This document shows, piece by piece, positions 38,160-47,400 of a DNA stretch of 60,082 bases; the stretch's first letter is position 1, and every line of letters starts with the position of its first letter. Position numbers and translations under genes: made by a program. Source of the stretch: Verrucomicrobiaceae bacterium (GTDB lineage: Bacteria; Verrucomicrobiota; Verrucomicrobiia; Chthoniobacterales; Terrimicrobiaceae); contig QYQL01000040.1 of assembly GCA_007280915.1 (NCBI GenBank), forward strand, positions 1 through 60,082, read 5' to 3'. The notes beneath the pieces were generated by a model, which was given only the letters and a program-made list of their open reading frames with translations, was not told the DNA's origin and did not search any database.

Positions 38160-38390
38160 ATGAAAGTCGAGGAACCAGCCGCCTGCTACCCGGCGCGCGT
38201 GCCCGCGTCGCCGGAGGTCGTCGCGCTTGCCACCGAGCTCGTGAGGAAATTTTCCGAGTGCTTCTGGTTCCGGCATCCGGAGGCCAGGGTCCACTACAAG
38301 GACGATGTGGAGCTGGTGATCGAACACCTGCGGGAATACGGGGACAAGCGCGCCTGGGCGGCCGCCGGGGAACTGAAAAAATGCCTCTAA
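38160..38390 (+). CDS. small protein upstream of AbiEii-like toxin, candidate antitoxin
   Basis: This 76-residue acidic/basic helical protein (MKVEEPAACYPARVPASPEV...AAAGELKKCL) is not a family I recognise. It overlaps the following AbiEii-like gene by 10 bp, the usual layout of a toxin-antitoxin operon in which the first gene is the antitoxin. It lacks an obvious helix-turn-helix, so it is not a typical AbiEi. The role is inferred from position only. Confidence 0.6.
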   Translation: MKVEEPAACYPARVPASPEVVALATELVRKFSECFWFRHPEARVHYKDDVELVIEHLREYGDKRAWAAAGELKKCL

Positions 38391-39196
38391 CCCCGTTTCA
38401 GAAGGAAGTGCTTGGCGTGCTGGCGGGCAACCGCTCCGAAGCCAGCCACTTCGCGGGAGGGCTCGTGCTGAATGCGCCGGAGGATTCCGCCCGCTACTCG
38501 CACGACTTCGATGTCTTCCACGAGGCCGTCGGGGATTTGGTCGCGGCCAGCGAACGCGATGTCGCCGCGCTCGAGTCCGCCGGATTCCATGTCGAGAAAA
38601 TCGAGCGCCAGGAGGAATGGTCGAAGCCCTCCTCGTTCCGCAAGGCCCGGGTCCGCCGCAGCGGTTCGGATGTCGAGCTCGACTGGGCGCACGATTCGGC
38701 CTTCCGGTTTTTTCCGATTGTGCCCGACGACCAGCTCGGCTGGCGGCTGCACCTCTTCGACATGGCGACGAACAAGGCGCTCGCGCTCTCGGCCCGCACC
38801 GAAACCCGCGACTATGTGGACATGGTCGAGCTGGCCCGCAGGTATCCGCTCGAGGCCATCGTCTGGGCGGCCTGCGGAAAGGACCCGGGATTCAACCCTC
38901 TTTCCCTGCTCAAGATGATGATCCGGTTCGCGCGGATCGATCCCGTGAAGCTTGAGGAAATCCAGGCGCGCAGGCTGGATCCCTTCGCGCTCAAGGAGGA
39001 GTGGATCGCGGCCGCCGACCGCGCGCGTGAGGAAATGACGCGCCTCGCCGACGAGCAGATCGACATGCCGATCGGCGTCGCGTTTGTTGATGAGCAGGGG
39101 GCGCCCGGCTGGATCCGGACAACCCCCGCGCTGAAAATCCATTTCCCGTCCCTGCGCGGCTGCTGGCCGACGATGCATCCCGCTTCACCCGAATAA
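38381..39196 (+). CDS. AbiEii-like nucleotidyltransferase (candidate toxin)
   Basis: This 271-residue protein resembles the AbiEii/AbiGii nucleotidyltransferase group. HFAGGLVLNAPEDSARYSHDFDVF (about residues 21-44) gives the GG...RxSxDxD pattern of the active site, and a later VELDWAHDS may supply the third acidic residue. AbiEii toxins transfer nucleotides to RNA targets and can cause phage-abortive infection. It overlaps a 76-residue gene by 10 bp. It could instead be a nucleotidyltransferase without toxin activity. Confidence 0.7.
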   Translation: MPLTPFQKEVLGVLAGNRSEASHFAGGLVLNAPEDSARYSHDFDVFHEAVGDLVAASERDVAALESAGFHVEKIERQEEWSKPSSFRKARVRRSGSDVELDWAHDSAFRFFPIVPDDQLGWRLHLFDMATNKALALSARTETRDYVDMVELARRYPLEAIVWAACGKDPGFNPLSLLKMMIRFARIDPVKLEEIQARRLDPFALKEEWIAAADRAREEMTRLADEQIDMPIGVAFVDEQGAPGWIRTTPALKIHFPSLRGCWPTMHPASPE

Positions 39197-39247
39197 CGCG
39201 GAACGCCTTCCGCCAGAAAGAGGCCCGAATCCGCCCGTAACAACGCT

Positions 39248-39275
39248 GGTAGGGTCGGGCCTCCGGACCGACCGC
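39248..39275. repeat. 28-bp dispersed repeat, copy 2 (inverted)
   Basis: This is the reverse complement of 33907-33934 with one mismatch; the two copies flank the yidCD-khpB-toxin segment. The sequence begins GGTAGGGTCGGGCCTCCGG. Confidence 0.7.
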
Positions 39276-39320
39276 AGACCGTCACTGGTTTGACCTGTCT
39301 CAACGTGTAAGCGGCATAAT

Positions 39321-39338
39321 ATACCGTTAACACGGTAT
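39321..39338 (+). promoter_or_regulatory. 18-bp island dyad, copy 1
   Basis: ATACCGTTAACACGGTAT is a perfect ATACCG-N6-CGGTAT inverted repeat and the best-formed of seven copies. It stands 187 bp before the hybrid kinase ATG in the same orientation. It is read as a shared operator or activator site. Confidence 0.65.
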
Positions 39339-39525
39339 GGATGACTGCGTCACCTGTCGGCATGATGTCCTGCATGGTCACACGATTGAGTCCCGCCCGA
39401 CGGGCGCTTGGGAGAGACATGATGCTTGCCAGATTCGCTCCTTCTTCTAAGATGAGTGCAGCGATACCCCCAGATATCAGATTCCTCCAAGGTTCCCCCC
39501 AAAGCCGGAGGTAGTAAGGCACATT

Positions 39526-42500
39526 ATGACGGAACACAACCTGCCGTTCAACCGCCGCTCGCGCGGCGTGGCAGCCGCTATTTTTTTGGGAATCGCGCTG
39601 GTCCTGATCGGCGCGGGGTATCTGTATTACCGCGTCGAGACGGCGGAAATAACCCGGGACAAATGCCAGACACTGGCCTCGATCAGCGAACTCAAGGCCC
39701 AGCAAATCTCACAATGGCGGCACGAGCGGCTTGCCGAGGCCCAGCGCGCAGCGGGCGACCAATTTCTGGTCGCGGTGCTTGAAGAATACCTTCGCGCCCC
39801 GGGCGATGAGGGCCTCCGGAGCAAACTAGCCTCGTGCCTCAGACAGGAGATCTTTTCAGACGAGGGACATGCCGGCTCACTGATGTTTGATACCGGTTCC
39901 AATATTCTGGCGGTCAATGACGATGCGGGAACCGACTTGAGCGAGGACACCCGCCTTGCCATGCGTGAGGCCCTCGCCACCGGGAAGGTCGGCTTTTCAG
40001 ATTTTTACTTCGGTCCCACTGGCGTGGTTCACCTCGACATTGTCGCCCCGGTAAAAGACGAGGCCGGAAATCTGCTGGGCGGCGTGATCCTGCGACACGA
40101 GGCGGAAGATTTTGTCTTCCCGATGATCGAGTCCTGGCCGGTCCCGACCCACAGCGCCGAAATCATCCTGGTCGAGCGCGACGGCGACGACGCTCTTTTT
40201 GTCAATGGGAAGGGACACAAACCGCTCACCCGAAGAGTTCCTCTTTCCCAAACCGACGCTCCCTCCGTGCAGATGGTCCTTGGCAAACGGGGAATCTTCG
40301 AGGGCAGGGACTACCGTGGTGTCGAGGTGGTCGGCGACCTGGTGGCGGTTCCCGAGTCCCCGTGGTTTATTGAGGTCAAGATGGATGCTGAGGAGATCTT
40401 CGCCGAGGCGCGGGACCGGGCGACGCTCATTTTCCTCGTTGTCGGGTTGCTGGTCCTGATGTCCGGCGGCCTGATCATGGCCTTCTACCGGAACCGGCAG
40501 ACGAGGATGTTGCGGGGTCTCCTCACCGCGGAGAAGCAGCGGGCGGAGGCGTTTGAGGCGGCGCATCAGACTGAAAGCCGCCATCGCGACATCATCCAGA
40601 CGAGCGTGGACGGTTACTGCATGGTGGATTCGAAGGCGAACATCCTGGAGGTCAACGACGCGTTCTGCAAAATGCTCGGATACAGCGAGCAGGAACTCCT
40701 CTCCATGCACGTCTCCGATGTCGAGGCGGCAATGTCCCATGAGGAGGCCGTCACCACCACGCACCAGATCACCGTGAAAGGCTCCGATCGGTTCGAGACC
40801 CGGCAACGGCACAAGGACGGCCGGATTATTGATGTCGAAGTCAGCATCCAATGCCGGTCGGCCGACGGCATGCTGGTGGCGTTTCATCACGACATCACCG
40901 AGCGCAAGCGGATCGTGCAAAGCCTGAAAACGAGCGAGGCGAAATTTCGTGAGGTCATCGATTCTTCCCCTGTGGCGATGGCGGGGATCGATGCCAGGAT
41001 GAACGCTGCGTTCCTCAATCCGGAGTTCGTGCATGCATTTGGCTATACCGTGGAAGACATTCCCACGCTTTCGCTCTGGTGGGAAAAGGCCTATCCCGAT
41101 CCCGTATACCGGAAATCCCTGGCCGATGCTTGGATTGCCGATCTGGAGAGGACGAAGCGAACAGGAGAGAAGACTTCGCCCGCCGAGGTCGTTGTAAGGT
41201 GCAAGGACGGGACCGACAAAAATGTGCTGATCAGCACGTCTCTGAGCGTCAATCCATTGGAGGACGGCTACGTGGTTTCGTTGGTTGACATCACGGAGCG
41301 CAAACAGGCGGAGGACGCGCTGCGGGAGGCCGAGAAAATCGCCCGCGAAAAGACCGCGCTGCTGAAGTCCATCATCGAGAGCCCGCAGAGCATCGTCATC
41401 TTCGCCCTCGACTGCGACTACCGCTACACGGAGTTCACCGCCGCCCACAGGCAGACGATCAAAACGATCTGGGGCGCGGAGATCGAGATCGGCATGAACA
41501 TGCTCGACATCATCGGCAGCCCTGCCGACCGGGAGAAGGCGAAACGGAATTTTGACCGTGTGCTGCAGGGCGAGTGCCTGCTTGAGGTCGAGGAATACGG
41601 GGATCCTCCGAACCGGTCCTTCTATGAAAACCGATACAGCCCGGTCATGGATGCCAGAGGGAAGGTGATTGGGCTCACGGTATTTGTCATCGATATCTCC
41701 GATCGCAGGCGGGCGGAGGAAAACCTTATCCGCAGCGAGCAGCTGCTGCGGGAGTCGCAGGAGACCGCCAATATCGGCCACTACCTCAACGACCTCACCA
41801 CCGGCCTCTGGGAAAGCTCTCCCACTCTGGACAGGATCTTCGGCATCGGTCCGGACTTTGTCCGCGACACAGATGGCTGGGGGAGCCTGATGCACCCGGA
41901 TGACCGGGAGAAGACGGTCTCGTATTTCCTACACATCATCGCAAACCGCGAGCCGTTCCGCATGGATTACCGGATCATCCGCCCTTCGGATGGGGAGCTG
42001 CGCTGGATGGCGGGCTACGGCGACTTCGAGTATGACAGCTCCGGCAAGGCGGTGCGGCTGGTCGGCTGCATCCAGGACATCACCGAGCGCAAGATGGTGG
42101 AGGAGGAGCTGGAAAAGCGCGAGGCCCGCTTCCGCAGCTACTTCGAGATGCCGCTGCACGGGAACTGCGTCACATCGATCGAGAAGGGCTGGCTGGAGGT
42201 CAACGACCGCCTCTGCGAGATGCTCGGCTACACGCGTGAGGAATTTGTCAGCAAGACCTGGCCCGAGATGACGCACCCGGATGATCTGGCGGTCGATGTG
42301 GAGCAGTTCGACCTCCTCCTCGCCGGGGAAATCGAGAAGTATAAGCTGGAAAAGCGCTTCATCCGGAAGGATGGCACGTTCGTCTGGACGATGATCTCCG
42401 TGTGCTGCGTGAGAAAATCAGACGGCGGCGCGGACTATCTTGTCTGCGTCATCGAGGAAATCTCCCGGCGCAAGCACGATGAGCAGCTGCTCGAAGAACA

Positions 42501-43716
42501 CTCTCTGGCGTTGAGGAAGACAAACGAAGACCTGAACCAAAGCCTCCACGCGGCCAGGGAACTTGCGGTCAAGGCCGAATCCGCCGCCCGCGCGAAGAGC
42601 CAATTCCTTGCCGTGATGAGCCACGAGCTGCGCACCCCGCTCAATGGAGTGCTCGGGTTTTCGGAACTCCTCGCCACAACATCGCTTGACGCCGAGCAGC
42701 AGGATTTTGCGCGGACGATCCGGGACAGCGGCGAGCACCTGCTCTCCATCGTCAATGATATCCTCGACTTCTCGAGCATCGAAAAAGGAACGACGGCGCT
42801 CGAGTTAGCTCCGATCACGCTTTCCAAGCTGGTCGAATCCTCCTCGCTGACGGTCCGGAAAACCGCCTCCGACAAGGGGCTCGAGCTCCGCTGCGAGATT
42901 GCCCCCGGCGTGCCGGAACAGATCACGGGCGACGAGCGCCGGATCCGCCAGATCCTCCTCAACCTCCTCGGCAACGCCGTCAAATTCACCTCCCGCGGGT
43001 CGGCGATCCTGCGCGTGTCGCCGGCTTCCGTGGATGGCGCCGCCTTTCTGGATTTTGCCGTTGCGGATACCGGCCCGGGGATTTCTCCGGAAACGCTCAC
43101 CTGCCTGTTCCAGCCGTTCACGCAGGGGGACGCGACGCTCCACCGCAGGTTCGATGGCACCGGCCTCGGGCTCGCGATTTCGCAGAAGCTTGCCGAAGCC
43201 ATGGGCGGCACCATCACGGTGGACTCCGCGCCCGGCAAGGGCAGCACGTTCACATTCCGTTTTCCGATCGGCCTGAAAAAGCCCGTGGTCCGCACGCCGG
43301 CCCCGAAAGCCGCCGCCCCGGACAGTTCGACTTTCGGCGGGCTCGTCCTCGTCGTCGATGATGACGGGGTCAACCGCAAGCTCGCGGGAAATTTGCTCCG
43401 CAGCCTCGGCTGCCGGGTCGAGTTCGCCGCAAACGGCCAGGAGGCGGTCGAGGCGTGCGGGAAAGGAAAATTCGCCGCCGTCTTCATGGACATGCAGATG
43501 CCGGTGATGGACGGCATCGAGGCCACCAAGCTCATCCGCAGTCAGGAAAACGGAAGCGGCCGGATTCCCATCATCGCGCTCACTGCGAACGTGATGCCCG
43601 GCGACCGCGAGCACTGTTTCGCAGCCGGAATGGATGGCTTTCTGACCAAGCCGTTCAAGAAAGCCGAATTCGCCGCCGCCCTCGCCAGCCACCTCGCGCC
43701 GAAGGACAAACCTTAA
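39526..43716 (+). CDS. hybrid sensor histidine kinase with periplasmic sensor, five PAS domains and receiver
   Basis: This 1396-residue membrane kinase has helix 1 (about 15-34), a Cache-like periplasmic domain (about 40-300), and helix 2 (about 305-325). Five PAS domains follow (starting near 353, 475, 612, 744 and 869). The catalytic core has HisKA with phospho-His 1033 in MSHELRTPLNGVLGF and a HATPase domain (NLLGNAVKFTSRG, ADTGPGISPE, GTGLGLAIS). A receiver follows with Asp 1322 in FMDMQMPVMDG. The layout predicts an internal phosphorelay that needs an outside Hpt and regulator. GGAGGT precedes the ATG; an 18-bp dyad lies at 39321. Confidence 0.92.
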   Translation: MTEHNLPFNRRSRGVAAAIFLGIALVLIGAGYLYYRVETAEITRDKCQTLASISELKAQQISQWRHERLAEAQRAAGDQFLVAVLEEYLRAPGDEGLRSKLASCLRQEIFSDEGHAGSLMFDTGSNILAVNDDAGTDLSEDTRLAMREALATGKVGFSDFYFGPTGVVHLDIVAPVKDEAGNLLGGVILRHEAEDFVFPMIESWPVPTHSAEIILVERDGDDALFVNGKGHKPLTRRVPLSQTDAPSVQMVLGKRGIFEGRDYRGVEVVGDLVAVPESPWFIEVKMDAEEIFAEARDRATLIFLVVGLLVLMSGGLIMAFYRNRQTRMLRGLLTAEKQRAEAFEAAHQTESRHRDIIQTSVDGYCMVDSKANILEVNDAFCKMLGYSEQELLSMHVSDVEAAMSHEEAVTTTHQITVKGSDRFETRQRHKDGRIIDVEVSIQCRSADGMLVAFHHDITERKRIVQSLKTSEAKFREVIDSSPVAMAGIDARMNAAFLNPEFVHAFGYTVEDIPTLSLWWEKAYPDPVYRKSLADAWIADLERTKRTGEKTSPAEVVVRCKDGTDKNVLISTSLSVNPLEDGYVVSLVDITERKQAEDALREAEKIAREKTALLKSIIESPQSIVIFALDCDYRYTEFTAAHRQTIKTIWGAEIEIGMNMLDIIGSPADREKAKRNFDRVLQGECLLEVEEYGDPPNRSFYENRYSPVMDARGKVIGLTVFVIDISDRRRAEENLIRSEQLLRESQETANIGHYLNDLTTGLWESSPTLDRIFGIGPDFVRDTDGWGSLMHPDDREKTVSYFLHIIANREPFRMDYRIIRPSDGELRWMAGYGDFEYDSSGKAVRLVGCIQDITERKMVEEELEKREARFRSYFEMPLHGNCVTSIEKGWLEVNDRLCEMLGYTREEFVSKTWPEMTHPDDLAVDVEQFDLLLAGEIEKYKLEKRFIRKDGTFVWTMISVCCVRKSDGGADYLVCVIEEISRRKHDEQLLEEHSLALRKTNEDLNQSLHAARELAVKAESAARAKSQFLAVMSHELRTPLNGVLGFSELLATTSLDAEQQDFARTIRDSGEHLLSIVNDILDFSSIEKGTTALELAPITLSKLVESSSLTVRKTASDKGLELRCEIAPGVPEQITGDERRIRQILLNLLGNAVKFTSRGSAILRVSPASVDGAAFLDFAVADTGPGISPETLTCLFQPFTQGDATLHRRFDGTGLGLAISQKLAEAMGGTITVDSAPGKGSTFTFRFPIGLKKPVVRTPAPKAAAPDSSTFGGLVLVVDDDGVNRKLAGNLLRSLGCRVEFAANGQEAVEACGKGKFAAVFMDMQMPVMDGIEATKLIRSQENGSGRIPIIALTANVMPGDREHCFAAGMDGFLTKPFKKAEFAAALASHLAPKDKP

Positions 43717-43901
43717 CCCGGATCCGGCGATTAGAGAATTTTGACAGGATTAACAAAATTTACAGGATTGGTTTACAGGGCAAACGCATTAAAAGCCCCC
43801 CGATGAGATCGGGAGAAACAGGGAGCATGGGCGTCCCGCCCGTGAATGGCGCAAGGGCTTCGCATGCAGAGGTCAGTTTCTAGAGCGGTTTCTGATTTAT
43901 A

Positions 43902-44069
43902 CCATCTCTTGGAAATAACCGGACTTTGCAGCGACCAGGGAGAACAGGCGTCCCGCCTGTTTGGGCAGTGACTCTGCATGCGCAGGCGCGCGTCTTTCAT
44001 TGGCGGGACGCCTGTGCTCCCCGTTTTTCGCCGGCCTCTTATCGTCGCTTTATTTTCAAGAGACGGTAT
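43902..44069. repeat. ~166-bp REP-like element, copy 1
   Basis: This sequence is almost identical to 56962-57127 in reverse complement. It contains internal palindromes such as ACAGGCGTCCCGCCTGT, so it can fold. The ends are AAGAGATGG/AGAGACGGTAT-like short inverted termini (CCATCTCTT ... AAGAGACGG), resembling a non-coding miniature element. The two copies face each other across 12.9 kb. Confidence 0.85.
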
Positions 44070-44330
44070 TACAAGCCACGGCGCTTTGACTCGCACCCTG
44101 GCGGGTGTCTCACCCCTCCGGGGCTGTCTGGCCGCAGTCTTCTTCGCTCCGCTTGGTTGCCGCCGTGCCGCCAATACGCATCACCAATTGACCGCCGGGA
44201 GAAGGCCGTCCGGTGGACAGCCCGAACGGGCGAGACTGCGAGTCAAAGTGGGGCAACGACAGCGAATCGCAGTAAGTTTCTGATTTCGAGAAATCAAAAT
44301 AAACACAAGAACGTGTGATCAGGGTCAAAA

Positions 44331-44348
44331 ATACCAACAATAGGGTAT
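44331..44348 (+). promoter_or_regulatory. 18-bp island dyad, copy 2
   Basis: ATACCAACAATAGGGTAT keeps both outer arms (ATACC...GGTAT) and lies 81 bp before the PEP-CTERM repeat-protein ATG, preceded by an A-tract as in most other copies. Confidence 0.6.
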
Positions 44349-44429
44349 ATCTATTCTTAAGAACAGGGGTAGTGTCTCGGCCCCGCAAGCCGTTGGATCT
44401 GTCCTTCGGGTCTTGTTGGAAGTCCGTAA

Positions 44430-47400
44430 ATGAAAGCACAAAAACAACCATTCCATCTTCTGTGCCTTTGCGTGCCAGTGCTATTGGTTGTATTGCTCCT
44501 GGGGTTGATGCCCCGTGCAGAGGCGGCCAACATCACATGGAGCGGGCTGGGGGCGAATGCCAGCTGGTCGGCCGTTGCCAACTGGGCGGGCACTGCGCCC
44601 GTTGCCAACGATGGCCTTTTCTTCGGCGGGTCCACCCAGCTGACCAACAACAACAACCTGACCGCCAACACGACATTCGCGGGGTTGACCTTCAATTCCG
44701 GGGCCGGCGCGTTCACGCTGTCCGGCAATGCGCTCACGCTCAACGGAACGGTCACGAACAACTCGACGAGCACGCAGACGATCAATCTGGCGATGACCAT
44801 CAACGCCACGCGCACGTTTGCCGCCCTCACCGGCAACCTGAACATCGGGGGCGTTCTTTCCGGCACCGGCGGCGTCACCAAGACCGGTAACAGCACCCTC
44901 ACTCTCGCCGGCAACAACACTTACAATGGCACGACGACGATCAGCGCCGGCATCCTCCAGCTGGGAAACGCCACCGCTCTGGGCAGCACGGTCGGCAACA
45001 CGACGGTCACCGCAGGCTCCCTGGACCTCAACGGGCAGGCCGTCGGCGGCGAGGCTGTGGTCCTCAGCGCCACCGGTTCGCTCGTGAACAACAGCACGAC
45101 TGCCGCCAGCCTGAGCGGCAACATAAGCGGGCTCGCGGCGGGCACAATCATTGGCGGCAGCGGCAACCTCACGCTCAGCGGCGTCCTGACCAGCACCGGA
45201 AACGGCGCATGGTTCAAAACCGGCAATGGCACGCTGACCTTGACCGGCAACAACACGTTCACCCGGGCGCTGAGGATCGGTGCGGGCATTGTGAATATTC
45301 AGAGCGACAACGCGCTGGGCGCGCTGAACACCAACGCCGTCACAGTGAACGCGACAGCCGCCCTCGAGATGCAGGGGAATATCACGAGCTCCAGCAAGAC
45401 TCTGACCCTGAACGGCAATGGCACTGCCAACACCGGGTCGCTGCGCAACATCAGCGGCAGCAACACCTACGGGGGAAACATCACGCTCGCCAGCGCGGCC
45501 CGGATCAACTCGGACTCCGGCACGCTGACCCTCGCCTCCGGAAAAACCCTCACCGGCGCGTTTGCATTGACGGTGGGCGGCTCCGGCAACACGACAATCG
45601 CACGGGTCATCGGGATCGGAACCGGAACTCTGACCAAGGACGGCGCGGGAACGCTGACGCTCTCCGCAGCGAACACCTACACCGGACTCACGACCGTGAG
45701 CGCGGGGACTCTCGTGTATGGGATCAACGACGCCCTGAGCACCGGCAACCTCACCGTGAACGGCGGCAACCTCGACATCCAGACCTTCACCGACACGGTC
45801 GGCGCGGTTACCCTGACGTCGGGAAACATCACCGGAACAACGGGAATTTTGTCGGCCACAAGTTTCACCCTCAACGGCACCGGCACGGCTTCGGCAATCC
45901 TCGGCGGGAACAGCACCGTCACAAAAACCGGGGTCGGCACGACCACGATCCTCTCGGGCAACAACACGTTCACCCGCAACGTGACGGTTTCCTCCGGCGT
46001 CCTCAATATCCGCAGCAGCACCGCGCTCGGCACGACGGCCAACGGGACCACGGTCGCCAACGGAGCGGCCCTGGAGTTGCAGAACAATATCACGGTGGGA
46101 GCCGAGGCGTTGAGCCTGAACGGCACGGGCGTGGCCAATGGCGGCGCCCTGCGCAATGTCAGCGGCAACAATGCCTACCAGGGAAACATCACTCTCAGCG
46201 GCGCGACGCGGATCAACTCCGATTCCGGCACGTTGACCCTCAGCACGGGGAACCTTACGGGAGCATTTGCACTGACCGTCGGCGGTGCCGGCAACACCAC
46301 GATCAGCCGCGTCATTGCCACGGGCGCCGGGTCCCTGATCAAGGATGGCGCGGGGACGCTGGTTCTTTCCGGCACCAATACCTATACCGGCAACACCACG
46401 ATCAGCAGCGGAATCCTGTCCGTCTCCACGATCGGCAACGGAGTGGCCCCCAGCAACCTCGGCAACGCCACGAACTCCGCAGCCAACCTGATTTTGAATG
46501 GAGGCACACTCCAATACACCGGGGCGATCCTTTCCACCAACCGCACCTTTACGGTCGGAGCCAGCGGCGGAACGCTCGATGCTTCGGGATCGGGTGACCT
46601 CACTTTGACGGCTGCCCCGACACTTTCAGGAACCAACACCGCCCGCACGCTCACGCTCACCGGAACGAACACCGGCAACAACACGCTTTCAGGCGTGATC
46701 GCCGACAACGGCAGCGGGGCCACCGCCCTCACGAAGACCGGCAGTGGAACCTGGGTCCTCGCCGGCAACAACACCTACACCGAAATCACAACGGTCTCCG
46801 GAGGCAAGCTTCTCGTCAACGGGACCACCGCGACAAGCGCCCTCGTCATCACCGGGGGAAACCTCACGCTGGGCTCGGCCTCGCGGCTGGTTGGCACATC
46901 TCCGGCGGTGAGCGTCAGCGCGGGGGCCTCCCTCGCCACGGCGGGCATCGAGACCATCGGCTCGCTCGCGGGCGCTGGCTCCGTGAACCTCGGCGGCACG
47001 CTCACCGTCAACGCGACTTCCGGCAACAGCACGTTCGGCGGTCTTCTCACCGGCGCCGGCGGCCTGAAAAAATCCGGGGCCGCTCTACTCACACTGACCG
47101 GCAACAACACCTACTCCGGCGGCACCACGGTCGCGGGGGGCGAGCTGCATGTTGCCAGCAGCGGCGGACTCGGCAACGGCACCGTGTCGCTCAACGGCAC
47201 CGCCGCAACCCCGGCCACCCTTCATTACGGGGTGGCCAACAGCACTCTTTCCGTGGGCGCTTTCACCATGAATGGAAATTCGACCCTGAGCCTTCTGGCC
47301 AACGGCGCGGTCCAAAGCTCCGGGACGGTCGCCATCAACGGGACGGGCAACATCCTTTCGCTCGCCGGGAACACCTGGAATCTGGGAACCAACACGCTCC

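Larger units (their letters stand above)
39197..39525. other. intergenic region between toxin candidate and hybrid kinase
   Basis: I see no convincing gene in these 329 bases. The region holds the second 28-bp dispersed repeat (39248-39275), the first copy of the 18-bp dyad (39321-39338), and a ribosome-binding sequence GGAGGT about 10 bases before the kinase ATG. The 188-base leader between dyad and ATG is unusually long for this island. Confidence 0.6.
43717..44429. other. 713-bp intergenic region made of dispersed repeats, with dyad copy 2
   Basis: No gene is supported. From 43738 to 43772 is a TTGACAGGATTAACA...ACAGGATT string of a type widely dispersed in Verrucomicrobiota and related genomes. 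A diverged copy of the REP-like element lies at about 43808-43878, and a full copy at 43902-44069. The rest (44070-44330) shows nothing I can name. The 18-bp dyad at 44331 leads to the repeat-protein gene. Translations of this DNA (TGVPPV, RRDAC) are the known artefact of this repeat class. Confidence 0.7.

Noticed and set aside
38812..39705. 297-codon minus-strand frame crossing the 39.2-39.5 kb gap
   Set aside because: It overlaps two convincing plus-strand genes at its ends and its middle (NLISGGIAALILEEGANLAS) has no recognisable family or start.
39997..41895. 632-codon antisense frame over the hybrid kinase
   Set aside because: The sense strand has PAS, HisKA and receiver motifs throughout; the antisense frame is a codon-bias artefact.
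43773..44318. Frames encoding TGVPPV and RRDAC-like peptides, also at 56948-57187
   Set aside because: They lie in the REP-like element, run in several frames and both strands, and are a known artefact of this repeat class.
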